Assembly: GCF_005670685.2 (NCBI RefSeq) | Contig: NZ_CP062008.1 | Span: forward strand, 5,456,001-5,520,000 | Source of the DNA: Mycolicibacterium mucogenicum DSM 44124 | Lineage (GTDB): Bacteria; Actinomycetota; Actinomycetes; Mycobacteriales; Mycobacteriaceae | Direction: 5' to 3' | Length of the DNA stretch: 64,000 nt | Part shown: positions 40,800-51,900 of the stretch, one piece after another | How positions within the stretch are numbered: position 1 is the stretch's first letter | Layout: each line of letters begins with the position of its first letter | The notes under the pieces: model-generated | What the model saw: only the letters and a program-made list of their open reading frames with translations | Database searches by the model: none | Told to the model about the DNA's origin: nothing | Made by a program: the position numbers and the translations under genes

Positions 40800-41798
40800 C
40801 TAGAACAGCATGAACTGATCGCCGGCCGGGGTCCGGTCGACGAATTCCTCGACATCCGAGCCGCCGACCACATGGCCCAGCAGCGTCATGAATTCGGCAT
40901 CGGAGACCAGCGGCACGCCGAGCTCGCGAGCCTGGTAGCCCTTGCCCTGGGCCGGCGCCGGTTCGTTGCAGATGACCAGCGAGGTCTGGGCGTCGACGCT
41001 GTCGGAGTAGGACAGCCCGACGTGCACGATGCGCTCGATGACTTCTTCGTGCGTACGGACCATCTCGCCCGACAGCGCCACCCGCATGCCCTGCACCAAC
41101 GGCTGCCCCGGCACGAACCGGCCCGGGTTGGCATAAGCACATGGCAGCCGGGACGCCAGCACCTTCAGCGGCCGGAGTTCGTCGTGCGTGATGGCGCCGC
41201 TCGGCCAACGCTTGCGACCCACGTTGCGGATGGGCAGCCAGCGCCGGTGCTCGCGCGCCGCGGCCAGCGCCGGTTTGAGGATCTGGGCCAGCACCATGGC
41301 GTCGTCGAGGGCGTCGTGCGGGCGAATCTGCGTCGCGCCGTAGTGCGTCGCCAACGTCTCCAGGCGCAGGTTCTCGGTGCCCAGGTTGAGCCGGCGGGTC
41401 AGCTCGACGGTGCACATGACGCTATCGACGGGCAGCACCGCGCCGACGCGCTCGCACTCGGCGGCCAGGAAGGCGTAGTCGAAACCGGCGTTGTGGGCGA
41501 CCAGGGTGCGGCCGGACAGGACAGCGGCCAGATCGCCGACGACCTCACCGAACGTCGGCTGGCCCGCCAGCATCTCGGAGGTCAGGCCGTGCACGTGCGT
41601 GGGGCCGGGATCGACGCCCGGATTGAGCAGGCTGCTGAACGAATGCTCGACGTTGCCGTCGTCGCCGAGGGCCAGTGCCGCGACGCTGATGACCCTGGCG
41701 TGACCGGGATCGAAGCCCGACGTCTCGACGTCCACGACAGCCCAACCCGCACCGGCATCGGTGGCCGGTCGGCCCCAGCCGAGGTTGGTTTCGCCCAC
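40800..41798 (-). CDS. DEDDh 3'-5' exonuclease with BRCT domain (DnaQ-like)
   Basis: 332 residues. Exonuclease motifs: Exo I VVDVETSGFD, Exo II LVAHNAGFDYAFL, Exo III HDALDDAM, giving the DEDDh acidic set. From about 240 a BRCT domain (GMRVALSGEMVRTHEEV) follows. It matches Rv3711c, called DnaQ in M. tuberculosis, though the main proofreader of mycobacteria lies in DnaE1; a repair or accessory role is more likely. The start is GTG 41798. Confidence 0.9.
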   Translation of the reverse strand: MGETNLGWGRPATDAGAGWAVVDVETSGFDPGHARVISVAALALGDDGNVEHSFSSLLNPGVDPGPTHVHGLTSEMLAGQPTFGEVVGDLAAVLSGRTLVAHNAGFDYAFLAAECERVGAVLPVDSVMCTVELTRRLNLGTENLRLETLATHYGATQIRPHDALDDAMVLAQILKPALAAAREHRRWLPIRNVGRKRWPSGAITHDELRPLKVLASRLPCAYANPGRFVPGQPLVQGMRVALSGEMVRTHEEVIERIVHVGLSYSDSVDAQTSLVICNEPAPAQGKGYQARELGVPLVSDAEFMTLLGHVVGGSDVEEFVDRTPAGDQFMLF

Positions 41799-41911
41799 GT
41801 GGCAAGGATGGCACGGACCCCTGACAAGATTCGGCGGACACCACAGCGTGTCGCCGCCCGAATCAAGCGATGACCGCCCTCGGCGGGTTGCTCGACGCTA
41901 TCGTCTCGGGC

Positions 41912-42991
41912 ATGACCACGATCGACCCCGACGCCCCCGTCCTCGTCACGGGCGCCAGCGGGTATATCGGCAGCTGGATCGTCCGCTACCTGCTCGAAGC
42001 GGGGCACACCGTGCACGGCACTGTGCGCAATCCCCAGAAGCCGAAGGGCTTGGAACACCTGCACAAGCTGTCGGCCGATCACCCCGGCAAGCTCAAACTC
42101 TTCAAGGCGGACCTGCTCGACACCGGCAGCTTCGACGAGGCGATGGCCGGCTGTGAGCTCGTCATGCACACCGCGTCGCCGTTCCTGCTGCAGGGCGTCA
42201 CGGACGCGCAGGAGTCGCTCGTGCGCCCCGCGCTGGAAGGCACCCGCAACGTGCTCGATTCGGTGAACCGCACCGAAAGCGTCAAGCGGGTGGTGCTGAC
42301 CAGCAGCGTGGTGGCGATCTACGGCGACGCCCGCGAATCGCGCGACGTCCCCGGCGGCGTGTTCACCGAGGACCAGTGGAACACCACCAGCAGCGTCGAC
42401 CACCAGCCGTACTCGTACTCCAAGACCGTGGCCGAGCAGGAGGCCTGGCGGTACCAGAAGGCGCAGGACCGCTGGGACCTGGTCACCATCCATCCGGGCC
42501 TGGTGCTCGGGCCGTCCCTGACCAGCGCCAGCGACTCGGCCAGCCTCGCCACCATGAAGCAGTTCGCCGACGGCACCATGCTGACCGGTGCGCCCGAGCT
42601 GACCATGGGTGTGGTCGACGTCCGCGATGTCGCCGACGCGCACCTGCGCGCCGGTTACACGCCCGATGCGCACGACCGCTACCTCGTCAACGCCGCCTCC
42701 CTGAGCCTGCTGGAGATCGGCCAGATCCTCCGCGGCAAGTTCGGCGTGCTGTATCCGTTCCCGTGGCTGAACGTGCCCAAGGTGGCGGTCAAGGCCGTCG
42801 CGCCGGTCATCGGGTTGACGCGCGAGTTCGTCGACACCAACGTGGGCTACCCGCTGGTCTTCGACGCGAGCCGCAGCCAGAGCGAGCTCGGATTGGTGTA
42901 TCGGCCCATCGAGCAAACCGTCACCGACCACTTCCAGCAGATGCTCGACGACGGCATCGTGCGCAAGCGGCCGAGCATCCGGCTGCCGTAG
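41912..42991 (+). CDS. NAD(P)-dependent epimerase / dihydroflavonol-4-reductase-like
   Basis: 359 residues from ATG 41912, where the Rossmann motif begins (VLVTGASGYIGSWIVRYLLE). Catalytic elements are LTSSVVAIYGD and YSYSKTVAEQEA (YxxxK). It resembles the 4-dihydroflavonol/cinnamoyl reductase-like extended SDRs. A longer start 14 codons upstream is possible. It stands alone between dnaQ-like and murT, where M. tuberculosis lacks it as far as I recall. Confidence 0.87.
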   Translation: MTTIDPDAPVLVTGASGYIGSWIVRYLLEAGHTVHGTVRNPQKPKGLEHLHKLSADHPGKLKLFKADLLDTGSFDEAMAGCELVMHTASPFLLQGVTDAQESLVRPALEGTRNVLDSVNRTESVKRVVLTSSVVAIYGDARESRDVPGGVFTEDQWNTTSSVDHQPYSYSKTVAEQEAWRYQKAQDRWDLVTIHPGLVLGPSLTSASDSASLATMKQFADGTMLTGAPELTMGVVDVRDVADAHLRAGYTPDAHDRYLVNAASLSLLEIGQILRGKFGVLYPFPWLNVPKVAVKAVAPVIGLTREFVDTNVGYPLVFDASRSQSELGLVYRPIEQTVTDHFQQMLDDGIVRKRPSIRLP

Positions 42992-43046
42992 TGGGCACCC
43001 TCACACGTGTCGTCACATTCGGGACGCCCCTCCTAGACTTCCGGGG

Positions 43047-44273
43047 ATGATCACCGCACGAGGACGCGTCGCGCTGGGCGCGGGCGCCGCCGCCCGCTGG
43101 GCGTCGCGTGTGACGGGCCGCGGTGCCGGCGCCATGATCGGCGGGCTCGTCGCCATGAAGCTGGACCCGTCGATCCTGGGACAGCTGGGTTCGGGACGTC
43201 GCTCCGTCGTCGTCACCGGGACCAACGGAAAGTCGACGACGACGCGGATGACGGCGGCGGCGCTGGCGACCCTCGGGCCGGTGGCATCCAACAGCGAGGG
43301 CGCCAACATGGACGCCGGTCTGATCGCCGCGCTGGCCGGATCGCGCAAGGCGACGCTGGCCGCGCTCGAGGTCGACGAGATGCACGTGCCGCACGTCTCC
43401 GACGCGGTGGACCCGTCGGTGATCGTGTTGCTCAACCTGTCCCGCGACCAGCTGGACCGGGTCGGCGAGATCAACCACATCGAGCGGACCCTGCGCACCG
43501 GGTTGGCCCGCCATCCCAAGGCCGTCGTCGTGGCCAACTGTGACGACGTTCTGGTGACCTCGGCCGCGTACGACAGCCCCAACGTGGTCTGGGTCGCCGC
43601 CGGCGGCGGCTGGTCCAACGACTCGGTGAGCTGTCCGCGCAGCGGCGAGGTGATCGTCCGCGAGAACGGCCACTGGCATTCGACCGGTACCGACTTTTCC
43701 CGTCCGACCCCGCAGTGGTGGTACGACGAGACGAATATCTATGGGCCGGACGGCTTTACCGCCCCAATGACGCTGGCCCTGCCCGGCACGGTGAACCGCG
43801 GCAATGCGACGCAGGCCGTGGCTGCGGCGGTCGCGCTGGGTGCGTCGCCGGCCGCCGCGGTGGCCGCGGTGTCGACTGTCGACGAGGTCGCCGGCCGCTA
43901 CCGGACCCTGCACGTCGGCGAGCACACCGTCCGCATGCTGCTGGCCAAGAACCCCGCGGGCTGGCAGGAGGCGCTGTCGATGGTCTCCAGTGATGTTGCG
44001 GGAGCAGTCATTTCAGTGAACGGCCAGGTGCCCGACGGCGAGGACCTGTCGTGGCTGTGGGACGTGAACTTCGAACATTTCGTGGACTTCCCGGCGCCCA
44101 TCGTGTCGGCGGGCGAGCGCGGCACCGATCTCGCGGTGCGTCTCGGCTACGCGGGCGTCGACCACACGCTGGTGCACGACACGTTGGCCGCCATCAAGTC
44201 CTGCCCGCCCGGACACGTCGAGGTCATCGCGAACTACACGGCGTTCCTGCAGCTGAGCCGGGAGCTGGCATGA
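43047..44273 (+). CDS. murT: Lipid II isoglutaminyl synthase, MurT subunit
   Basis: 408 residues, Mur-ligase-like ATPase half of the enzyme that amidates D-Glu of lipid II. P-loop VVTGTNGKSTTTRM, LEVDEMHVPHV, LLNLSRDQLDR, a Cys-containing insert (SCPRSGEV), and the C-terminal DUF1727 domain (LWDVNFEHF). The stop overlaps gatD (ATGA), as expected for a two-subunit enzyme. It acts at the cytoplasmic membrane. Confidence 0.94.
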   Translation: MITARGRVALGAGAAARWASRVTGRGAGAMIGGLVAMKLDPSILGQLGSGRRSVVVTGTNGKSTTTRMTAAALATLGPVASNSEGANMDAGLIAALAGSRKATLAALEVDEMHVPHVSDAVDPSVIVLLNLSRDQLDRVGEINHIERTLRTGLARHPKAVVVANCDDVLVTSAAYDSPNVVWVAAGGGWSNDSVSCPRSGEVIVRENGHWHSTGTDFSRPTPQWWYDETNIYGPDGFTAPMTLALPGTVNRGNATQAVAAAVALGASPAAAVAAVSTVDEVAGRYRTLHVGEHTVRMLLAKNPAGWQEALSMVSSDVAGAVISVNGQVPDGEDLSWLWDVNFEHFVDFPAPIVSAGERGTDLAVRLGYAGVDHTLVHDTLAAIKSCPPGHVEVIANYTAFLQLSRELA

Positions 44274-44980
44274 GCACGGTGCAGATCGGCCTCGTCCTGC
44301 CCGACGTGATGGGCACCTACGGTGACGGCGGCAATGCCGTCGTCCTGCGACAGCGCTTGCAGCTCAGGGGAATTGATGCCGAGATCGTCGAGATCACGCT
44401 CAACGACCCGGTGCCGGATTCGATGGACCTCTACACCCTCGGCGGCGCCGAGGACTACGCGCAGCGCCTGGCGACCCGCCACCTGCTGCAGTACCCGGGC
44501 CTGCAGCGCGCCGTCGAGCGCGGCGCTCCGGTACTGGCGATCTGCGCCGCCATCCAGGTGCTCGGCCACTGGTACGAGACATCGTCGGGTGAGCGCGTCG
44601 ACGGCGTCGGACTGCTCGACGTGACGACCTCACCGCAGCCCGAGCGCACCATCGGCGAAGTGGCGTCGGTACCGGTGATCGACGGCCTCACCCAGAAGCT
44701 GACCGGCTTCGAAAACCACCGCGGCGGAACCGATCTCGGCCCCCTGGCCAAGCCGTTGGCGCGCGTGGAGAAGGGCGCCGGCAACCGCGCGGGATCCGGG
44801 TACGACGGTGTCGTGCAGGGCAGCGTGGTAGCCACCTACCTGCACGGCCCGTGCCTGGCCCGCAATCCGGAGCTGGCCGACTACCTGCTGGCCCAAGTGG
44901 TCGGCGAGCTGCCGCCGCTGGAACTGCCCGAGGTCGACCTGCTCCGCCGCGAGCGTCTCGCTTCGCCCCGCCGGGTTTGA
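44270..44980 (+). CDS. gatD: Lipid II isoglutaminyl synthase, glutaminase subunit GatD
   Basis: 236 residues, class I glutamine amidotransferase of the CobQ/CobB type. Nucleophile Cys in VLAICAAIQVLGHW, catalytic His in YLHGPCLARNPELAD, and MGTYGDGGNAVVLRQRL at the N-terminus. It supplies ammonia to MurT. ATG 44270 overlaps the murT stop; the longer upstream frame runs inside murT. Confidence 0.94.
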   Translation: MSTVQIGLVLPDVMGTYGDGGNAVVLRQRLQLRGIDAEIVEITLNDPVPDSMDLYTLGGAEDYAQRLATRHLLQYPGLQRAVERGAPVLAICAAIQVLGHWYETSSGERVDGVGLLDVTTSPQPERTIGEVASVPVIDGLTQKLTGFENHRGGTDLGPLAKPLARVEKGAGNRAGSGYDGVVQGSVVATYLHGPCLARNPELADYLLAQVVGELPPLELPEVDLLRRERLASPRRV

Positions 44981-45100
44981 CCCCGCCGAATGCGCTTGAG
45001 CCCGTTGCTGTGAACTGACTGTCAACGCACACCGACGCGGTTTCACCGTTCGACAACCGGGTAGATACGAGCCACCACTGCCAGCTCGAGAGGTGTGCTC

Positions 45101-45205
45101 ATGTTCGACTTCTTCTGCCCCCGGTGCGGCGACTTCACCTTCGAAACGGTCATCTGCCTACACTGCGACAGCTCGACGGCGCAGGAGCACGCCGAAGTAG
45201 CGTGA
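45101..45205 (+). CDS. 34-residue zinc-ribbon protein
   Basis: MFDFFCPRCGDFTFETVICL begins a 34-residue protein with two CxxC knuckles (FCPRC, CLHC) spaced as in rubredoxin-like zinc ribbons. ATG 45101 follows GAGAGG spaced 7 nt. The frame is too short for ordinary gene calling. It precedes the chorismate lyase by 230 bp and is separated from it by its own promoter, so a shared role is not shown. Confidence 0.6.
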   Translation: MFDFFCPRCGDFTFETVICLHCDSSTAQEHAEVA

Positions 45206-45262
45206 AAGAACTTGCGGTAGTGCAAATTTCACGCAGTGCGCCGCGCCGGCACGGCGGGTCGC

Positions 45263-45291
45263 TTGATTGGTTAGGCAAACCTTTCTGTATT
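45263..45291 (+). promoter_or_regulatory. Promoter with IdeR-like iron box upstream of the phenolic polyketide operon
   Basis: TTGATT (45263-45268) and TGTATT (45286-45291) are 17 nt apart. The sequence between, at 45266-45284, matches the IdeR consensus TTAGGTTAGGCTAACCTAA at 14 of 19 positions and at 13 of 14 in the core (GGTTAGGCAAACCT). A box inside the spacer is the classic place for repression by iron-loaded IdeR. A 5' leader of about 140 nt then runs to the first gene. Confidence 0.5.
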
Positions 45292-45435
45292 GCGCAAAGC
45301 CATACACCCAGTTCAATTCTCGCGAGTTCGCCATGCACCGCACGCAGTCGTGGTGGATCATGAACCCCACGGTTCGGAGCCTCTCGCGAGCCGGCAGCAC
45401 GTTGAGTATTGGCGTCTTCGATTAGGAACGGCGAT

Positions 45436-45966
45436 ATGTCCGAGTGCTTTCTGGCTGGCGAAGAAATCCACCAGCTCAATCGGGACCTGCGGATACTCAT
45501 CGCGACAAACGGCACCCTTACGCGGATTCTCGGTGTCGTCACCGGCGAGGAAATCGTAGTGCAGGTCGTCGAGCAGCAGCTGCATCCGCACGGCGGCGTC
45601 CAGTCGGAGCAGCTGTCGGGCAGCAGGATTCTGCAACGTCGGGTCCTCCTCAACGGCCAGACCTCGGGCCGCCGATTCGTCGGGGCCGAGTCACTCATCG
45701 CCGTCGACCTGCTGCCCCCGACGATCGCGGCCGACCTGACGAGCACGAGTGCACCCATCGGCGAGATCATGGCTGCCAGCCGCCTCGAAACGTTCAAGGA
45801 GCCGGCCGACATCTGGGTGGCGGAATCACCTGACTGGCTCGCGGCCGCAACGGATCAGGCCGCGCAAGAGAGGACCGTCAGCCGCCGGTACCGCATCATC
45901 CTCGACGGCCGGCCCGTCATCGTCATCACCGAGTACTTCCTCGATTTCGAGACGACGGCCTCATGA
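45436..45966 (+). CDS. Chorismate pyruvate-lyase (Rv2949c-like)
   Basis: 176 residues. Converts chorismate to p-hydroxybenzoate plus pyruvate. [57 protein letters not shown] and [20 protein letters not shown] closely follow the M. tuberculosis enzyme that supplies p-hydroxybenzoate for phenolic glycolipids. ATG 45436 has AGGAACG upstream. Its stop overlaps the start of the megasynthase (ATGA), so supplier and user of the starter unit are made together. Confidence 0.92.
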   Translation: MSECFLAGEEIHQLNRDLRILIATNGTLTRILGVVTGEEIVVQVVEQQLHPHGGVQSEQLSGSRILQRRVLLNGQTSGRRFVGAESLIAVDLLPPTIAADLTSTSAPIGEIMAASRLETFKEPADIWVAESPDWLAAATDQAAQERTVSRRYRIILDGRPVIVITEYFLDFETTAS

Positions 45967-48900
45967 CGCTGCCCAATGGGAATGTGGCAGCGCTGCTGGC
46001 CGAACGCGCATCGGAAGCCGGGTGGCGGGACAGACCCGCCTACCATGCGCCGCACGTTGTCACCCATGGTCAAATCCACGATGGCGCAGCACGTTTGGGT
46101 ACCGTTCTGCAACGCCGCGGCCTATCCACCGGGGATCGGGTCCTGTTATGCCTGCCCGATTCTCCCGAACTCGTCCAGCTGCTGCTGGCTTGCCTCGGTC
46201 GCGGCATCGTCGCGTTCCTGGCCAACCCTGAGCTCAATCGCCGCGACCACAGCTTCGCCGAAACCGACACGGACCCGGCGCTCGTCATCACGTCCAGCGC
46301 ACTCCTCGACCGGTTTCGGGAGTCAACCGTTGCTGACGCCGCCGAGTTGGTTTCCGAAGCGGCCGATGCCGATCCGGCCAACTACGAGCCGCTGACCGGC
46401 GACCGTCATGCCTACGCCACCTACACCTCCGGTACGACGGGTGCGCCGAAAGCCGCCATCCATCGGCACTCCGACGTATGGGCCTACGTCGAAGCGATGT
46501 GCGACCGGGCGTTGCAGCTCACCGCGAACGACGTCGGACTGTGCAGTGCGCCAATGTACTTCGCGTACGGGCTGGGAAACGCGGTCTGGTTCCCCCTCGC
46601 GACAGGCAGTTCCGCGGTCATCGTCAAACGACCGGTGACCCCGGAAGCGACGGCCGAGCTGAGCACCACATTCGGCGCATCGGTGCTCTACGGCGTGCCA
46701 ACGTTTTTCGCGCGCATCGTCGATGCCTGCTCTCCCGAGTCGTTCCGCTCGCTGCGCTGCCTGGTATCAGCCGGCGAAGCTCTGGACGTCCGGCTCGCCG
46801 AGCGAATGACGGAGTTCTTCGGCGATATCCCGATACTGGACGGAATCGGCTCGACCGAGGTGGGGCAGACGTTCGTCTCGAACACCATCGCGGACTGGCG
46901 GCCCGGAACCATCGGAAAAGTTCTCCCGCCCTACCAGATTCGTGTCCTTACGGCGGAGGGCACGTCGGCGCCTCCCGGCGTGGTGGGCAACCTCTGGGTC
47001 CGGGGTCCGTCGATATCGCCGGGCTACTGGAATCGCCCGGCCGGAACTCTCGTGCGGGATGGCGACTGGCACGACACCCGCGACCGGGTGTCCGTCGACG
47101 CCGACGGCTGGGTGACGTACTGCTACCGCGCGGATGACACCGAGATCATCGGTGGCGTCAACGTCAATCCACGGGATATCGAGCGCCTCATCACCCAGGA
47201 CGACAGGGTCGCCCACGCGGCGGTAGTCGGGGTGCGAGAGTCGCCCGGCGTCTCGGCGCTGCAGGCGTTCCTCGTCCCGGCCGAAAATGCCGTCGTCGAC
47301 GAATCCGTCTTCCGAGACCTCCACCAGCGCTTGATTTCTCAGCTGTCCGCCGTCCAGGTGCCGCACAGATTCGTCGTCGTCGAGCAGCTCCCCCGCACGT
47401 CGACCGGCAAGCTGGTCCGCCCCGCACTTCGCGCCGAAAGCCCGGCACCGCCGATCTGGGACTACCCCGCCGCCGAAACACCCTCGGATACAACGCCGCC
47501 CACTCCCGAACGCACACCGAACCATGTGACGCTCAGTGACCGGGTCGCTGCCCTGCAGCAGGAACAGCACCGGCTCGTCGCCGATACGGTGTGCGCCGAG
47601 GTCGCGAAGATGCTGGGCCTGACGGACCCGCAATCACTGAACCGAGAGCTCGCCTTCTCTGAGCTCGGCTTCGATTCGAAGATGACGGTCGAACTCCGCA
47701 ACCGGCTGACAGCCGTTACAGGACTTCAGCTTTCGGACACCGTCGGCTGGGATTACGGCTCGATCGGACAACTGGCCCGGCATGTGGAAGCCCAACTGTC
47801 GTCCGGAAGCGGTCCCGCCGCAGCGGCCCCGGCAACGGCGGCCGACGAGCCGATCGCCATCGTGGGCATGGGCTGCCGCTTCCCCGGCGGCGTGGATACG
47901 CCGCAGGGGCTGTGGGAACTGGTGGCGAACGCGCGGGATGTGGTGTCGGAGTTCCCCACCGATCGGGGGTGGGATGCGAACGGCTTGTTCGACCCCGATC
48001 CCGATGCGGCGGGCAAGACATACACGCGCTGGGGTGGATTTCTCACCGACGTGGCCGGCTTCGACGCCGGCTTCTTCGGAATCGGCCCCAGTGAGGCACG
48101 GGCGATGGATCCGCAACAGCGGTTGCTGCTCGAATGTTCATGGGAAGCCTTGGAGCAGGCCGGAATTGATCCGGCTTCGTTGCACGGCTCCGCCACCGGG
48201 GTGTTCACCGGGGTCTTCGCGCAGCGCTACGGCGCCGCGGGAACCGACAGGCTCGAAGGTTACGGGCTCACCGGTTCGGCACTGAGTGTGGCCTCGGGCC
48301 GGGTGTCGTACGTGTTGGGGCTGCAGGGGCCCGCGGTGTCGGTGGACACAGCGTGCTCCTCGTCGTTGGTGTCGCTGCACTGGGCTGCGCAGTCGCTGCG
48401 GTCGGGCGAATGCGACCTGGCCTTGGCCGGTGGCGTGACGGTGATGACGTCGCCGGAGACCTTCATCGGGTTCAGCAGGCAGCGCGGACTGGCCCCCGAT
48501 GGCCGGTGCAAGGCGTTCGCGGGCGCCGCGGACGGAACAGCGTGGGGTGAGGGCGCCGGAGTGCTTGCGCTGGAGCGGTTGTCGGATGCCCAGCGGTTGG
48601 GACATCCGGTGCTGGCCGTGGTGCGCGGCAGTGCCGTGAACCAGGACGGCGCCTCCAACGGGCTGACCGCACCCAACGGGCCGTCACAGCAGCGGGTGAT
48701 CCGGGCCGCCCTGGCCAGCGCGGGGTTGACGGCGGCCGACGTGGATGTCGTCGAGGGTCACGGGACCGGCACCACGTTGGGGGATCCCATTGAGGCGCAA
48801 GCACTTCTGGCTGCCTATGGGCAGGACCGCCCGGCGGAGCGGCCGTTGTGGGTGGGCTCGATCAAATCGAACATGGGTCATACCCAGGCCGCCGCCGGCG

Positions 48901-51900
48901 TGGCCGGGGTGATCAAGATGGTGCAGGCCATGCGCCACGGCGTAATGCCGGCGACGCTGCACGTCGACGTCCCTTCCCCTCGCGTCAACTGGGACCGCGG
49001 CGCCGTATCGGTGCTGACCGAGGCCCGGCCCTGGCCACTCGACGGGCGCCCCCGCCGGGCCGGCGTCTCGTCGTTCGGCATCAGCGGCACCAACGCGCAC
49101 GTGATCTTGGAGCAGGGTCCGACCGCCGAGCCGGAAAGCCCTGGGCCGACGAACCCGAGCGGGCCACTCCCGTGGGTCATTTCGGCCAAATCGGCCGAGG
49201 CGCTCAGCGCGCAGGCCGACCGCTTGTCGGCACATCTGCGCGCCCATCCGCAGCTCGAACCCGTCGACGTGGGGTACTCGCTGGCCCGACGTTCGACGTT
49301 CGAGCATCGCGCGGTGGTACTGGGTGCCGATCGTGCGGCGCTCACGGCGGGATTGGCCGCGTTGGCCGCCGGGGAACCGGATGCGGCGGTCGTGGCGGGC
49401 CGCGCCGGCGCGGTGGGCAAGTCGGTGGTCGTGTTTCCGGGGCAGGGCTCGCAGTGCCTCGGCATGGGCCGGCAACTGTACGACCAACTACCGCTGTACG
49501 CCAAGACTTTTGACGCCGTGGCCGACGAGCTGGACCGGCATCTGCGGCTGCCGCTGCGCGAGGTGCTCTGGGGCTCCGACAGCGGTCTGCTCGACAGCAC
49601 CGAATTCGCGCAGCCCGCGCTGTTCGCGGTGGAGGTGTCGTTGTTCGCGGTGCTACGGAGCTGGGGCGTCGCTCCCGACTTCGTGCTGGGCCATTCGGTC
49701 GGCGAGTTCTCTGCGGCGTACGTCGCGGGGGTACTCACGCTGCCCGACGCCGCATTGTTGATCGCCGCGAGGGGACGCCTGATGCAGGCGCTCCCACCGG
49801 GCGGTGCGATGACGGCGGTGAGCGCCGGGGAACACACGGTGGCACCGCTGTTGGCCGACGGCGCGGTCATCGCGGCGATCAATGCGCCTGAGTCGGTGGT
49901 GATCTCGGGTCCGCAAGGCGCCGTCAACGCGACCGCAGATCGACTGGCCGGGCAAGGCCACCGGGTGCACCCACTCGCGGTTTCGCATGCCTTCCACTCG
50001 CCGTTGATGGAGCCGATGCTCGACGAGTTCGCGCGGATCGCCGCGCGAGTCGAACCGCGCCGGCCACAGATTCCGCTGATCTCGAATGTGACGGCCCAAT
50101 CAGTCGGTGCAGACGGCGATTTCGGCTCGGCGAGGTACTGGGTGGAGCACATCCGCAAACCGGTGCATTTCGCCGATGGCATCCGGAACCTGCAGCCCCA
50201 CGGCGCGACGCACTTCATCGAGGTCGGTCCAGGCAGCGGGCTGACGGCCGCCGTCGAACAGTCGGTGTCACCGGCCGAACCCGTCACGGTGTCGCTGCTC
50301 GGCAAGGGCCGGCCGGAGACGACGGCACTGCTGCACGGCGCCGCCCGGTTGTTCACCACCGGCATGCCCATAGCGTGGCCGGCACTGTTCGACGGCTCGG
50401 GTGGACGCCGGATCGAGTTGCCCACGTACGCATTTCAGCGGCGTCGCTTCTGGACGATGCCGACCGCAGCCGGGCCCGCCGGCACAGCTGCGCTGGGCCT
50501 CGACGCGGCACACCACCCGTTGTTGAGCGCGGTGCTCGAGCGGCCCGATTCTGGCGGGGTGGTCTTGACCGGGCGCTTGTCCTTGGCGGAGCAACCATGG
50601 TTGGCCGATCACCTGATCGGCGGCGTGGTGCTGTTCCCTGGCACGGGATTTGTGGAACTGGCCCTCCGGGCCGGCGACGAGGTGGGCTGCGGAACCATCG
50701 AGGAGCTGGTGCTGGCTGCGCCCCTCGTCCTGGACGAGGACGCCGCGACGCAACTTCAGGTGGTGGTGAGTGCTGCCACGGAGTCGGGCAGCCGGGCGGT
50801 CTCGGTGTACGCACGTCGCGACGAATCCGATGCGGAGTGGTCACTGCACGCCGAGGGCACCCTGACCGCGCGTCCTGTGGAACATTCGGCAGACCTGACA
50901 GCGTGGCCGCCGCCCGGTGCTGTCCCCGTGGATGTTTCGGACGGCTACGCGCGGCTCGCCGAGCGCGGCTACGAATACGGGCCGGCGTTCCACGGCCTCG
51001 TCGCGCTCTGGCGGCGCGGCCCGGAGCTCTTCGCCGAGGTCGCCGCACCCGATGAGGCGGGCGTGGTCGACACGATGGGCATCCATCCGGCAGTGCTGGA
51101 TGCCGTGCTGCATGCCGCGGGACTTGCCATCGACACCGCCCAGAGGATGTTGCCGTTCTGCTGGCGCGGCGTGACGCTGCATTCCGGCGGCGCCGGGCGG
51201 GTGCGAGCCCGCATCACCGTACTGGGCGACGACGAACTGTCCGTGGAGGTTGCCGACGATGCCGGTTCGCCGGTGCTGACGGCGCGCTCACTCACCACCC
51301 GCCCGATCACCGCCGACCAACTCCCCGCCGCCGCCGACGGACCACTCGAAGTGATCTGGACGCCAATATCGTTGAGCCCCAAGGTCGATCCCACGGACCG
51401 CGACCGGGTGATCGTGTGGGAGTGCCCAGCCGCCGACGACGATGTGGTGGGCTCGGTGCATGCCGCCACCCGTGCCGCACTCGAGGTGCTGCAACATTGG
51501 TTGGCCGACGAGCGGGCAGGCACGTTGGTGGTGTCGACCCGTGGTGCGGTGGGGCCGGCCGGCGAGGACGTCAGCGATCTGGCGGCCGCGGCCGTGTGGG
51601 GTCTGGTGCGCTCGGCACAGGCCGAAAACCCCGGCCGGATCGTGCTTCTCGACACCGACGGCAGCGCGGACCCGACGGAACTGGTCGCCGCCGGCGAACC
51701 CCAACTCGTGGTGCGGTCCGGCAAGGTGCACGCCGCCCGATTGGCCGCGGCCCCAGCACTTTTGGCGCCACTGGACGGTGCGTGGCGGTTGACCGTCGGC
51801 GGTGACGGCACGCTGGAGAATCTCGCCATCCGGGCCTGCCCCGAGGTGGAAGCGCCGCTGCAACCCGGCCAGGTGCGGGTGGCGGTGGCGGCGGTCGGGG

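Noticed and set aside
48878..50425. Long minus-strand open frame (515 codons) opposite the polyketide synthase
   Set aside because: It is a shadow of high-GC codon bias within the KS/AT region; Ser/Arg/Pro-rich translation, no domain, no ribosome site, and the plus strand has intact catalytic motifs.
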